This document shows positions 10,780 to 22,180 of a stretch of DNA of 64,000 bases, piece after piece. Position numbers and translations under genes: made by a program. The stretch covers positions 35,827,115-35,891,114 of the forward strand of contig NC_045138.2 in the NCBI RefSeq assembly GCF_008831285.2, written 5' to 3'. Position 1 is the first letter of the stretch. Every line of letters starts with the position of its first letter. The notes under the pieces are model-generated. The model saw only the letters and a list, made by a program, of their open reading frames with translations, did no database searches and was not told where the DNA came from. The DNA is from Nymphaea colorata. Taxonomy: Eukaryota > Streptophyta > Magnoliopsida > Nymphaeales > Nymphaeaceae.

Positions 10780-13700
10780 TCAAGGACCCGTTACAAGTAT
10801 ACCAATTGAAGAACAGTAACCATAAACTGCGAAGAGCTGTAAGGATACGACAGAGTCCAGGACCATGCATGCTACGGCATCAAACAGCCATGGCAAATTT
10901 GGCTCGATCTTCGACCACTCTATGCTGCTGACTAGTATGCTGTACAAGGAATTACATTATTCATCAGGAAAAGGAAATTTAAAATTTTCCTTTCTTTTTC
11001 TTTTCAATACCACACACTGGAGTAAGGCTTTGCAATCATGACGTTTACCTTGCTGCATATGTTGCGTTCCCAACTACAGCAAGAAAGAACATCAAAGGAT
11101 TTAACCCCTGCACAAAAGAGTCAGAGAGCCGTTTCTTTTATCAGGAAAAGAAAGCAGGAATTGCATGTTGCAGTGGTAGCAGCAGCAGTCATCATGGTAC
11201 AAGTACCAGCACTCAAAGAAAGAAGAAGAAGAAGAAGAAGAAGGATCTCACCTCGACAGTTCCTCGTCTAATCTGCAAACATAAAATGGTTCAGAAAATT
11301 ATGTCACACTTTCTGATCAAGGAAAATATAATCAAAGCAGCGGTTGAAACTAAAGCACTCGGAAAGCACGCAATGGTTGAAAGATGCCATAGAAATCGTA
11401 GAAAAAAAAAACTCCAAATTCACAGGATTCCAGACCAAAATGAGGACGTTAATTCAACTCTAATGTTGCTGAACCTCTGGCGTTTAGGCAGGTCTGTAAG
11501 TGTTGATATGTAAGAACTTTTGGCACAAAAATTTGTTGACATCAATATTTTGTAGAATTAACCTTCACCCGTGAAAACCACACAACCCTATGGAACTTTC
11601 TCACACCAGAGCAGCCCTCTAACGGTGGTAGATAAGAAACAGGCAGAGTCATACTTTCATGATTCTGAAGCTTTAGGAAAAAATCATATCTGGAAGATCA
11701 AAAAGCTTGATTTCCCTATCATATGAGAGTAAAATTCCTTCTGCTGCTACAGATACACCCATTTTTAAAATCTGTTTTACAGTAAACTACTGTTAAAAGT
11801 CAAGCTACGTAAAGTTTCATTTCCATTTCGGTCAGTGCTTTCCACTCGCTTTCCTAGAGCTCACGCTTTTTACGCATTCCATACTACACACTTTCACTAT
11901 TGTGGGCATACAAAAAGTTCCTAGATGCTTCTTAGCTCATGTCACAAATTACGCTTATGACATCAGGTATTCAGATAAATATAACAGACTCTAGCTTTCA
12001 ATAAAGCAAATAGATACATGACTTACATTTAGATAGATCTGTGGAAGTCTCCCGCCCATGTAAATGATGGCCATTAACCAACCGAGATAAGTACCAAGCG
12101 CACTGGTTGTGTTATTATTTCCGCTTGATGACAGACCTGCGACCTGCAATGTTATGATCCCCTGTCATTATTGTAAGTGTATAGTGTTCTTTAGCAGAGC
12201 GTCTGGTAGACTTTACCATTATAATGTGACAGTTGAATCGCCTTAATCTGTACGTCTTCGGTTATAACTTAATAAATATGTACCAACGTTGGATTATTAA
12301 AGTACCTGTAAAAGTTTCCTCCCTATTGGTATGATGACAGCAGCATCACTACTTGAGGAAGTGTGGGATCTGCGGGCAGCTGATACATTGAGGCCAAAAC
12401 TACCAACAAAGAATATGGTCACGGAAACCTGAAACCCACAAGGTAATTTGATTCGTTTCTGAAGTCTGATACGCAATACAGAGTGCTTGAAAGTCAGACA
12501 TACCGCACACAACAGACTCTTAGTGTCCGATGGAGGCGCAGACCGAGCAGTTGCGGCACTGCTTAGAAATGGATCCCCTTTGGGAGATTGATGAAGAATG
12601 GAAGCATGTGATTTTTTCCGGCAGGCCCAATGGTATGAGTCCGACCCCACTACAGGATTGGGGCTGGTTGCTAGCGATCTTGCAGAACTGTTGTACTCAC
12701 AAAAATCAGAGAACCAAATTAACTGTACAGATACAAGGATCACAGTTTCCTTTTCTGTCACTCCATCTGCAGACAGTATTAGTTATTCAAGGAGAACCAG
12801 CCTATATGACCACAATGCAACTAAAGCAATGACTTGACTGAGCTACGTAGAAGATTAAGCTAAGGTACTCAATTTTAAAGGTTTCCCCTACACAGAGACA
12901 TGCGGTGCATTTCAATTCATCAGCCTCATCTACCATTGAAGCAACATGACAGTAGTACAATTGGCAGTGGCATAATGAGAGACATGTTTTACATCCACAC
13001 CAACAATTACTTTGAGATGAACTCCACCGGAGACACTGCACGTAATCAGGACCTAATACGAGAACCAGCAGTAATGACTAGCCTGGCTGGGTTTTCGAAC
13101 TTTGCCAGGAGTTGGAAGGGACTGAATCGTACATTAAATACATAGCAAAGCAAAACCGTAAAAGTTACAGCATCCCAATTCTCATTTGTCATGAAAAGAA
13201 CTGTTGTAAAAGAATGATTTAGCAAATGGGCAGTCACGTTTATGAGGACGAGATGCATCTGTTTCAAATTGCAATAGTTAAGGAAAGAAAATTTTACATG
13301 TAATATCTGTCTCTACTCACTGAGCCATATCCAGTAGCAATTGACGTTGCAACTGGAATTGGTGAGCTAACGGGACTGCACTCGTCATCTCGCACAACTG
13401 AGTCATTAGCATGAGAGTCCGCCCTCCATGAGTGCTTTTGTGTTTCTATATGCTCTTCCCCTCTAAATTGACCCTGAAAACGTAAATTATCTGTTTCTTA
13501 CCATCCGAAATGATATCATGAAACAGTGCAGGGCATTTGACATCTAAATAAGCCATTCCAAACAAAACTTCAAGTGAAACCTAAATAGGCAAGCAATCTT
13601 TTTGGCTTGGTGCACAACTGCAGATTTCACATCTTCTCTATTTAATTACAAATCCATACATCCAAACAAAGGGGGATCACACACTGTAGCATAATGCTCC

Positions 13701-14613
13701 TAAAGACCTGCTGGTGGACATTTAACAAAATGAACCATCACTGGACGTCATTTAGATCCTGCACTTTGAATAACTTGAGGCCTTCAAGTACCAACCTTGT
13801 TACCAAAACCAAATTTATGGATTTTCAGTCTACGATAAATGTGACCATAGTAAATAGTTTGCAGGGCCAGGAGCGACGCAATTACTGTGTACAGCTGCAA
13901 AGAGTGGCAAATATTGTCAGATCGTCTACATGTACGCCTGAAAGATTACAGCCCAATCAGATTTAAAGCCTGGAACACACAGTTTTGAGCTTCTCACCAG
14001 TGCTATATAAAATTGCGTGGCTAGCTGCACATGGAAATCACGTACCAGATCAGATTGTATCATGCTAATTAAGACAATCAGAAGAAACTAACTTTCTTGT
14101 ACTCACAGTAGCTGGTTCGAGCAAGCAACCGAAAAGGTTGAGTAAATCTCTGCGTTGCAAAAAAAGACCGAAAAACGTTATAAGTGTTAATTCAATTAAG
14201 TTAAGTTCTACGCAAAAATTAGTAGGTCAGCACCTTATAAGTCCAAGAGAAAAGAAACAGAAAAAAACGCATGAAGTGGATCTTATATAGTTCAGTAAAA
14301 TTGAGAGAATTATGAAAACTCTTTGGGTTAGGCCTTTCCAGTCATTATAATTGAAAGAATTATCTGTTTCTTACCCAACCAGCCATGTCAATAGGAAAGC
14401 AACTGACATGCCCTCAGTGGACTTCTCCTTATAATTGGTAATGATCTGAGGAACCTCAGAAATGCTCCAACTGATGATACTTAATATCCCCAATACGAAC
14501 GATATTTTATCCTTCACATCACAGAGACAACTGCTCATGTAGATTCTAGCCCATTCCCAGCATAGCTTACTCCTTGGGCACAAAGACAATGGCCCTTCAA
14601 GACCACCCATCAT
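10780..14613 (-). CDS. PQ-loop repeat membrane transporter (YPQ/PQLC2-like)
   Basis: Ten coding exons on the minus strand: 14613-14375, 14149-14107, 14024-13998, 13894-13796, 13473-13321, 12428-12306, 12143-12027, 11272-11252, 11107-11049 and 10927-10780, all GT-AG and in phase, giving 342 residues. The family consists of seven-helix vacuolar or lysosomal proteins that export basic amino acids in yeast and animals; plant members are less characterised. Two PQ motifs are clear: SEVPQIITNYKEKSTEG in exon 1 and GGRLPQIYLNIRRGTVEG across exons 7-9. Other family blocks are LFGCLLEPAT, IYYGHIY, LGWLMAIIYMGG and GLNPLMF. The central loop (exons 5-6) is Ser-rich and poorly conserved, as expected. Exon 3 is only 27 nt and exon 8 only 21 nt. 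A leader intron ending near 14632 is likely. The tail after EPNLPWLFDAVAC keeps the family pattern, though it is weaker. Substrate is unknown. Confidence 0.88.
11217..11244. repeat. (GAA)n microsatellite beside a microexon
   Basis: GAA/AGA triplets on plus read as a CTT tract on the coding strand. It starts a few bases after the donor of the 21-nt microexon of the PQ-loop gene. Confidence 0.85.
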
Positions 14614-17600
14614 CTATCAACTCTTCTTTGATCAACTGAAAGCTCAAAAGAGCAAAAGAAATGTGTCACAGAGTGTAAGTTAGAAAACAAAGGCTCCGTT
14701 GGTGTTCTTGTGTGCGTTTGTGAAATCCGTACACAGTAGCAACTCAAAAAACGAAGAACAGAAAAAGAAACAGAAAGGTGAAACGAAAGGGAAAAGGAAA
14801 AACCTTTCGAATGGCGATGAACTTGTTAGACAAACAACCCGTCGCCTCTTCCACGATGAAGAAACAAAAGACCACTAAAATGGAAACCAAGAGAAAGGCA
14901 AAAGAGGAAACCTAGAAAAGCTAAAAGCCTAAAATCACAGGAACATGGCACTGTGAATTGTTTCGCGCACGTAGATGGATATTCTTCAAACTTATCCAGA
15001 TAACCCACCAACCGCAGAAAAAATTCAAAACATGGAAACAGGCAACCTGTGCCAATACGTGAAAAGTTTGTACGAGAGTTGGAGGCAACTGACAAGCAGA
15101 CTCCTTCTGATGGGGGAGCACACAGAAGCAGAGGAGAAGCCAGAGTTTCCGCCACTTATAGCGAGTTCCTTTTCTTTTTCTGGAAATTCTAGGGAATACA
15201 TTGAAACTATAACTTCCCTCGGATAATTGAAGAAATATCAGCATATCTGAACCACATATCCACCTCTACATTACTCTTGAAATAGTTTTGGCCATCTCTG
15301 TACTGTACGGCTTTGCACTTTATCATGCTCAACCTTTTCTGCTAATTAAGATCGGTGCAAAAGACACTGACAATGTGCTGTGCATAGTACAATAATGAAC
15401 TACATTTTACTCAAGCTCAGGGAAGATGACATACGGGATCCAGTAGTGTTCTGCCTCTCAACGAGTATCTGAGTACTTTTCGCCTTTCATATATAGACAC
15501 TCCGAGTTGGTGTTGGACTCCAACGCATTTGGTGAGACTCACACCGTTATACATCATGATGCTACCTTAAAAAAGAAAGGTACTCAAACCATTCAGCATT
15601 TGGTAGTCAAATAAGTTCGTTTTATCATTATTTAGATTTTAAAACTATATAGAATCACGTTTAGAATGTAAAGGTGCTGAAGAAAATGACATGAACAATT
15701 AGCTTTTAGAAAATACTTCCACAGTTGATTGCATGCAGTTCTTCTTTAATTGTTCCACGAATTCAACCAGGTCTGATCTGTCAAACATCAAATCTTAACT
15801 ACCAGATCGCACTCAACCTCTAAGAGAGCAAACGCTACTTTCCTGGAAGAATGTTCAACAATGGGTGTCGGTGCCATACCGGTTCGTTCACTGATACGGC
15901 GTATCCGTCTATGATACATACAAGTAGCGGTCTATATTACCATGTATTTTGATTTTATGAATTTAAAAAATAATTCAAGATAGACTTATATTGATTTGGA
16001 AAACAAAAAAGATAACGAAAATCAGTATCTGCCTTGTATCTTATTAGCAAAATGCCGATATGATATGGCCAATAAACTCCAGATACGTGGTAATATTGAT
16101 AAGATTAGTTTTGAAAAGTTTTTTTTTTACTACTGCCATGGACGCCGCACATGTGTGCAACTCCTCTAGATAACAGGCAGCGTCACTTCTGTTGGAGCTA
16201 TCGAGAAGGTATACGTTCCCATCTTATCCTTACGAAGAACATTTTCTCATTTGATAGGACTTTTTCTGTTTGGGTTTGTAGGGGTTTCAGTTCGAGAGCT
16301 CTTTGATCTACAACTTTCTGTGATCATCAGTTCCAATTCTTTCTTTCTTTCTTTCTTTTTGGTTGGAAAATGGTTGACATTCGATTGAATGTCATTAGTG
16401 GGAATGATAATTCAAATTTGCCAACTTTCATAATTGATTTTGATAGCGAACCCTTGTCGGACGACGATATTTGGACTTGAAGTTTGGTGTTATCAGCTGC
16501 GAATATTATTTTTTCTAGATTTAAGTTTGAACGTTGAAATTAATTATGCATATATGGTGCATGACATTTTTATACACATGGCATTGCCGAGGCCTTTCTT
16601 GTTTCCTTGTAAAAAAGGATGGAGGCTTTATGTTCCACCTTTTTAAATTTTCTGGGTATTCTGAACATTTGAACATCCAAGAAATCAGAAATGAGCGGTT
16701 GGCTGGAGGTCTGAGCATTGTATCGAATTTTCCTCGCATTCTAAAAGGAATGAATGGGCCAAGTGGTGTGGTGTGGGCCTTGAGTGATATAAAACAGATT
16801 ACACGACCACGGGAGTGGTGCCGCAGCGAAGTCCACACGATCGACCAGAGAGGCAACAAGAAGCCAAGGCGATGCTGATAATGATCGGACATCACTCGTT
16901 TTTGTTGCTGTCTGGACAAAGACAATTCATGAGAACTCTCCTTTCGGGCGGAGGTGAGATAATCCTTCCTCTTATTTACCTGGATTTCGGAAATAATATT
17001 TTGCTCAAGTCCATGCCCTAGCAAACGATTCCGCCCAAAAATGAAGATAGAAAAAGTTTAGAATGCGAGGATTTTTGGTTTTTAATTTCTTACCGTACTG
17101 CATTGAGCGCATTGCTTTGATTATTGGTTCTGTGATTTTAAATCGATCGGGCAAACAACTGTTTAGGGATGAGGTGAGGAGAGCTGCCGTTGAAACGCGG
17201 CGAGCAGGAAGCTGCGGGCTCCTTGGTTTCCGATTGAGATAAAAATGTATCTCCATTAGATCTAGCGAAGAGACACATCGCTCCACTGCCATTGGTGTGA
17301 CCTAATTTGTTTGGAAATGCTGAGCAGGACCAAGTTGGCTGATGAGACGTGTGAAATTGGGAAGCGCAGGGCTGTGGAGATTTAATTTAACCTACTTTGG
17401 ATCTGTCTTTTGCCTATTGGGTTATTTACACATAGGAAATAGGAATGCGATTATGTTTTTTTGCACTTTTGGTTGCATCTGCTTCTATCGTCTGATTTTC
17501 TGCGTATTTACCATTTATGGATCTAAGCAACAAGTCGCCTTAGCTGGCCATGTATATCATATTGCACAGTAACCTATTTTATTTTGTGATGTATTTTAGC

Positions 17601-18116
17601 TATCGTCAGTGACTGACGGGAGGAGCCTGTTCCGGATTTGACGCCACGTCAATCATGTCCCCACTCACCTCTTCCCGGTCCACATTCTTTTGTCCGATCC
17701 GATAATGCGAATGGACCTTACACATATCACATCGCCGTTCTTCCTCTGGTTCCCGGACCGCCATAGAAGATCTGGACATTCCATAAATAAAGTAGGGTGG
17801 GGTCCCATCACGCCCGCCTACTGGAGGCTTCTTAATTTTATCTCCGTGAGTTATATTTAGCCCAACAACTCTCTATATCTGGTACTTTTGGGGAGAAAAG
17901 GATTTCCAGCTCCTATTCGCTCCACAAGACAAATTTACATCAATATGTCATCACTTTGTGGTTTCCAGAACTTTCTGAGCAGAGCCATAAAATTTTAACT
18001 AAAAGGCACTAGTTTTATCATTTTAAAATTTTAAGGGCACTTATATATATATAAATGGAAAAAACTGCCATGATGTGTCAATATGAAAATAAGCAAATTT
18101 TTTTTTTGGCAGGCAT

Positions 18117-18136
18117 GTGTGGGCAATTGCCCACAC
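18117..18136. repeat. 20-bp perfect palindrome with flanking pairing
   Basis: Ten bases GTGTGGGCAA are followed directly by their reverse complement. GGCAG (18108-18112) and CTGCC (18137-18141) add a second paired block across a 4-base bulge. Confidence 0.85.
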
Positions 18137-18439
18137 CTGCCTTCACCCTTGGGCATAACTGTGACTCTTGATTCGTGCCAGTCAAATTGCTTCTATTTCA
18201 CTTTGATGGGAAGTTGTTGCACAAGTTCCGACTCGGACCAAAGCTTTAGCGAAGCATCCGGATAGAGCCAAAATGCTCAGATCCACCACACCTTCATGAT
18301 TTTGGTTAAATATGTTTTAATGATAAATTGCATAGTTTGGAGAAACTCTAAAAAGATTCATGAAAGGCCAAACTCGTACCTGCCCCACTCTACAAACATG
18401 TGGCAAACTCGCTGGTTTCGTACCAGTCGTATCAGCCCG

Positions 18440-18560
18440 AATCGGGCTATTTAAAACGACTCGGTGGTTAAGTGATTCGACTTTGGTGGTGGGTTCGATT
18501 CAAGAGTGCCACGTTGCGATTTTAACAAGAACTTTCTTGCTTCTAGTTATGAATTCTTTG
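18440..18560 (+). mobile_element. Possible tRNA-derived SINE head
   Basis: GGTGGTTAAGTG at about 18463 resembles an internal pol III A box and GGTTCGATTC at about 18492 matches the B box, spaced roughly as in a tRNA gene. No cloverleaf can be folded convincingly and no acceptor stem is visible, so this is not a functional tRNA gene. The 3' limit is a guess. Confidence 0.35.
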
Positions 18561-19499
18561 ATTTTGTCTTCAAATTAATTTTCTTTTTTAACGGAAATAT
18601 AGGAAATGTTGTGGACACATGCCTGCTTCTGGTCTGTCTGGCCTTGAGCTGAGTTTCGGGTCTAATTTATGGGAGAAAGTGGCATCTCGTAATCGACCAC
18701 AGATCCAGAAACAAAGTTAAAGCACATGCATGCACGTGCGCTAATCACCTCCTTCACGCCAAATGATATTATCACCACATCACGCATGTGAGGCTTCTAA
18801 TAGGCATGCCAATGTTTCTGATACATTTTATTTGAATCTGAATTCGCATCCAAATCAGTATCCGGATCCGATATAATACCATGTAAAGATCCAGTCCAGG
18901 CATAGTTTTTGAAGTTTTAAAATCTAAGTCAGAATCCAATTTTGACTCGAATCAAGCAAATACTGATCCGACTCCCTATGTGCTTAGAGCGTCCAACAGC
19001 AAAATAATACGTCCGAAGATTTAATATTTTTCTTTTTAAAAGAAGCGCTAGGCAAATTTATGAAGGAACAAAATTTCCAACTTTCGGCTTCCTTCAACTT
19101 AAAGGTAATTGCCTTTAGTCACATGTAGGTTCAATTATTTTGTAATGTAAGCTTCCCTCACTTGCAAGTAGCATTTAAGGGAAAATGGTAATTTGATTCT
19201 TACAGATTTAACAATAAAAAATTTAATAGTTGATTTAAAATTTTGTCATTTATTTCATTAACACAACCAAGTTTTTCTTGGAGAACTTCTAATCGTAAAA
19301 GACAAAAAAATTTGCATCGTCATGTTATGTAGTAATAACAAAATAAAGTTAATGTATTAACGTTAACAAAATTAATGAACTTATAATTTGTCCTTATTAG
19401 AGGCATTTTTGTTTTTTTTGTTTTTTTTAACTATATACCCACAAACCCAAGCCTAGGTAAATTAATAATCCAGTAGCGGGGTTAACTTTGCTTTGAAAC

Positions 19500-19528
19500 G
19501 GTTGGTTTTTGGAGTTCAAAAACCAACC
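19500..19528. repeat. Perfect 12-bp hairpin
   Basis: Arms GGTTGGTTTTTG and CAAAAACCAACC are separated by a 5-base loop. It sits in spacer with no gene nearby. Confidence 0.8.
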
Positions 19529-21338
19529 CATTTGAGTACTGTTCTGAGTAAGAGAGCTGGAATAACCAACTGTTGGTTCATTGACTTGCAGAGTGACGGA
19601 TTTGAATGAACTGCATTGAAGCATCCTTACTGCTGAAGTTAATTTTATACACAGCTCTGAAATCATATTAAATTTCTTACAACCTAACATACACATTTCA
19701 CCAACCTCATGAAATGTAACCATATACATATTAACTATTCACATCATCCAAACGTCCTTAGAGACTCAACCAACTTTGCGGTAGTTGCCAATAAGCTATC
19801 AATCCCACTTCGAAAGCGCCAAGGCTGAGCACTAGACCGAGCCATACTGGTGCTGCAAATTTTTGGTTCCGCAAAAATGTTAAAAAAAAAATTATTTTGA
19901 AAAAAAGAAAAAGCTTATCAGTCAATTACAAACAAGAAAATTCTTAATATTTTCAAATAAATTATTTTAAAATTGACACATGGTGCTCAAACGGGATCAG
20001 TTTTAGTTTGCCACTAAGTCAATTTGAATAGGCGGATATCAAAGATACATGACTATTACGAAGTTTGCCACAGTGGGGCAGGTTTTGGCTGTGATCTGTA
20101 TCGGTTCGCTGACAATCTGGATCCTCATTGGCTTATGTCGCCCTATATTTTTTTTTACTTTTACCATTTAAATAAATAACATGATCTTTTTTAAAACTTT
20201 TATTGGGCCAATGACATTTGAGGATGGGTCAATACAATACGATACGTTTGTCATTGACCAGATCTTCAAAGTTTTAATAAATCTCAAACTTATAAGCTTG
20301 TTTGAATAATACGGCGTATGCGGTGATATAAAAAGAAAAGAGTTTGGATCGCTAGGAGAGAAAGCTCGTATATGAGCAGCGAGTCACGTCTACTCCTTCC
20401 TTCCCCGACATGGCATCTCAAAATTGTTCGGTCTGTTCATCGGCCACCCAAGGGAACCCGGTGGGCTTATCTGTTCAAGGCTTTTAAGAAAGAAAACAGA
20501 CAAAAAAAGCTAGATTGGGAGAAAAAAAAAGGAAAAGTCCTTCTTCAATAAGAAAACTTTCTAAACACTTGGTGTTTAAGTTTCGATGGGCCGGCAGGGA
20601 CCATGGCCCCTTTCCCACGGAAGTTTCTACAAAACTCAATTTTTATTATTAAATATTTCAAACATAATTATCTGGCCCTTGTAAAGATCTCATCAACTGA
20701 AAATTTAAAATTAAAAATTCGAGGTTCGATTGGTTGTCTTGTTTTCTAGTCTTTTTGAGTTGAGTTAGACCGCAGCTGCGGATTCAAGCATGTCCGGTTG
20801 CAACAAACATCTTTTAGGCAGATGACAACCTAAATGAACCAGTATTCAATATGGTTTTGTTAGTCCAATTATGCAGTTGGTCGGATCCATCCGGCAACTT
20901 ACATGCAGAAGTACGTAGGACCTTCTTGATCCGAGAATCATTTTAGTTTTGGAACCGATCTTATATCCCCGATAGGTACATAAAGTGACAGATCCGGGCC
21001 CGGACCGTGAAACGGAACATCTGGAGACATGAATGGTATTTTAAAGGTTCGTTTGTTCGCATTGAAGAATTGTGAACTGTCTTAGCTTTATTTCCACGAC
21101 GTTACGCCTTCGATCGATTACTTTATTCTCTTTATTCTTAGGTTAATCGTCCATAGAATTTTTTAGCGTAGATTTTTTTGTGAAATGGAAAAGCAGCCAG
21201 TTACCGTCTTTCTTTTGGAGGGAGCTTTCTTTTTCTTGCTGTGGCCACGGAAGTCTGCCAAGTAATCGTCCTCCAGAAATTCATGCCGTGTTTCCTTCTT
21301 CCTCCTCCCTGTGTGAAATTGACACGCTGATTGATCAG

Positions 21339-21906
21339 GTAAACGCACCAAAAGAATCGAAAAATTCGTTCTTCTTTTCTCGTTACTGCTTCCTTTAAGC
21401 AGGCATTTTTGTTGGCTTCACTGAATTTTTTAGTTTCTTTCTCTTGGTGGTTGAAATGGATCCTCTTTTTCTGCAATTCTGTTTCATCTGGTGGTTTTGA
21501 ATTGTGGGTATCGTGGTTCTCCCTGTTGCAAGTTGGTGTTTGATAAATTACTGAAGAATTGGAGTTTTGGCTGTTCAATTATGGTTTTTTTTTTTTCTTG
21601 ACGACCCAATTAATTTCGTTGTGTCTGGTTAGAAAGGGCTTAAGTGAATTCTGTCATCGACTCTGATTTCATTTACTTTTATTTGTTTGATCTTAGCTTT
21701 ATCGATTCGGGATAATTTGTGACCGGGACTGGATTCAGATTACTGAGTAGGTCAGTTAAGAGTTCCGAGTAATATTCTTGGAAATTTCCAGGTGGCAGAA
21801 AACATCTGCCTGCTGAGGCTTTTTATGATTAATGGACTTGTTGATACATGTGTGTTCGATGGAACTTACGGAATGAATTGAATTACTGGTTTTTTGCAAA
21901 CTTCAG
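21339..21906 (+). other. Likely leader intron of the DUF630/632 gene
   Basis: A good donor (CAG|GTAAAC at 21339) and acceptor (AACTTCAG, ending 21906) bracket 568 bp just upstream of the coding start. This is inferred from splice signals only. Confidence 0.45.
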
Positions 21907-21914
21907 TTGCTGCG

Positions 21915-22140
21915 ATGGCCGCATGCGTTCTCCGGAGAAATTTGATGAGTTTGCTGGAATTCGGATGACAGAGTTTCTTGGCGTTGAAATTTAAGGCCAC
22001 GAAACATGCTGCTGCGCTATTGTTATGGTTTCTTATGTACACGTTCAGTGATTTGTTCGGAGTACAAAGAAGAAGATGCATCAGCCATAAGCTATCTTCC
22101 ACTTGGAATGCTGACTTTTATGCACCCGAAGGAGATCTGA
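21915..22140 (+). promoter_or_regulatory. Three upstream ORFs before the DUF630/632 start
   Basis: Three real ATG-started ORFs lie in the inferred leader: 21915-21968 (17 codons), 21965-21994 (9 codons, overlapping the first stop as ATGA) and 22006-22140 (44 codons). The last ends 40 bases before the main ATG at 22181. They could restrain or tune translation. Confidence 0.5.
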
Positions 22141-22180
22141 AGCGTCTTTTCATTAATTTCACAGAAATCTTTGTAAAACA

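Larger units (their letters stand above)
14614..22180. other. 7.5-kb AT-rich spacer
   Basis: This stretch includes the leader of the PQ-loop gene at its left end (to about 15200) and the leader of the DUF630/632 gene at its right end (from about 21180). In between I see no gene. Noted contents are pyrimidine and poly-A/T tracts, a CTTT run near 16340, a strong palindrome at 18117, a possible SINE at 18440 and a hairpin at 19500. Two patches, 15880-16095 and 20090-20320, share words such as ACGGCGTAT and CGGTTCG and may be old copies of one repeat. Confidence 0.5.

Noticed and set aside
14826-15244. Overlapping minus ORFs of about 108 codons upstream of the PQ-loop start
   Set aside because: No family match, Cys/Phe/Leu-rich reading of T-rich DNA; more likely leader or promoter.
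16521-17024. 167-codon minus ORF and partner plus ORF
   Set aside because: No recognised domain; both strands are open, which points to chance.
17151-17395. Short coding-like stretches (for example TKLADETCEIGKRRAVEI)
   Set aside because: Amino-acid composition looks protein-like, but frames break and I recognise no family; it could be a gene relic, with too little support.
18440-18560. Functional tRNA gene
   Set aside because: Box motifs are present but no cloverleaf or acceptor stem can be drawn.
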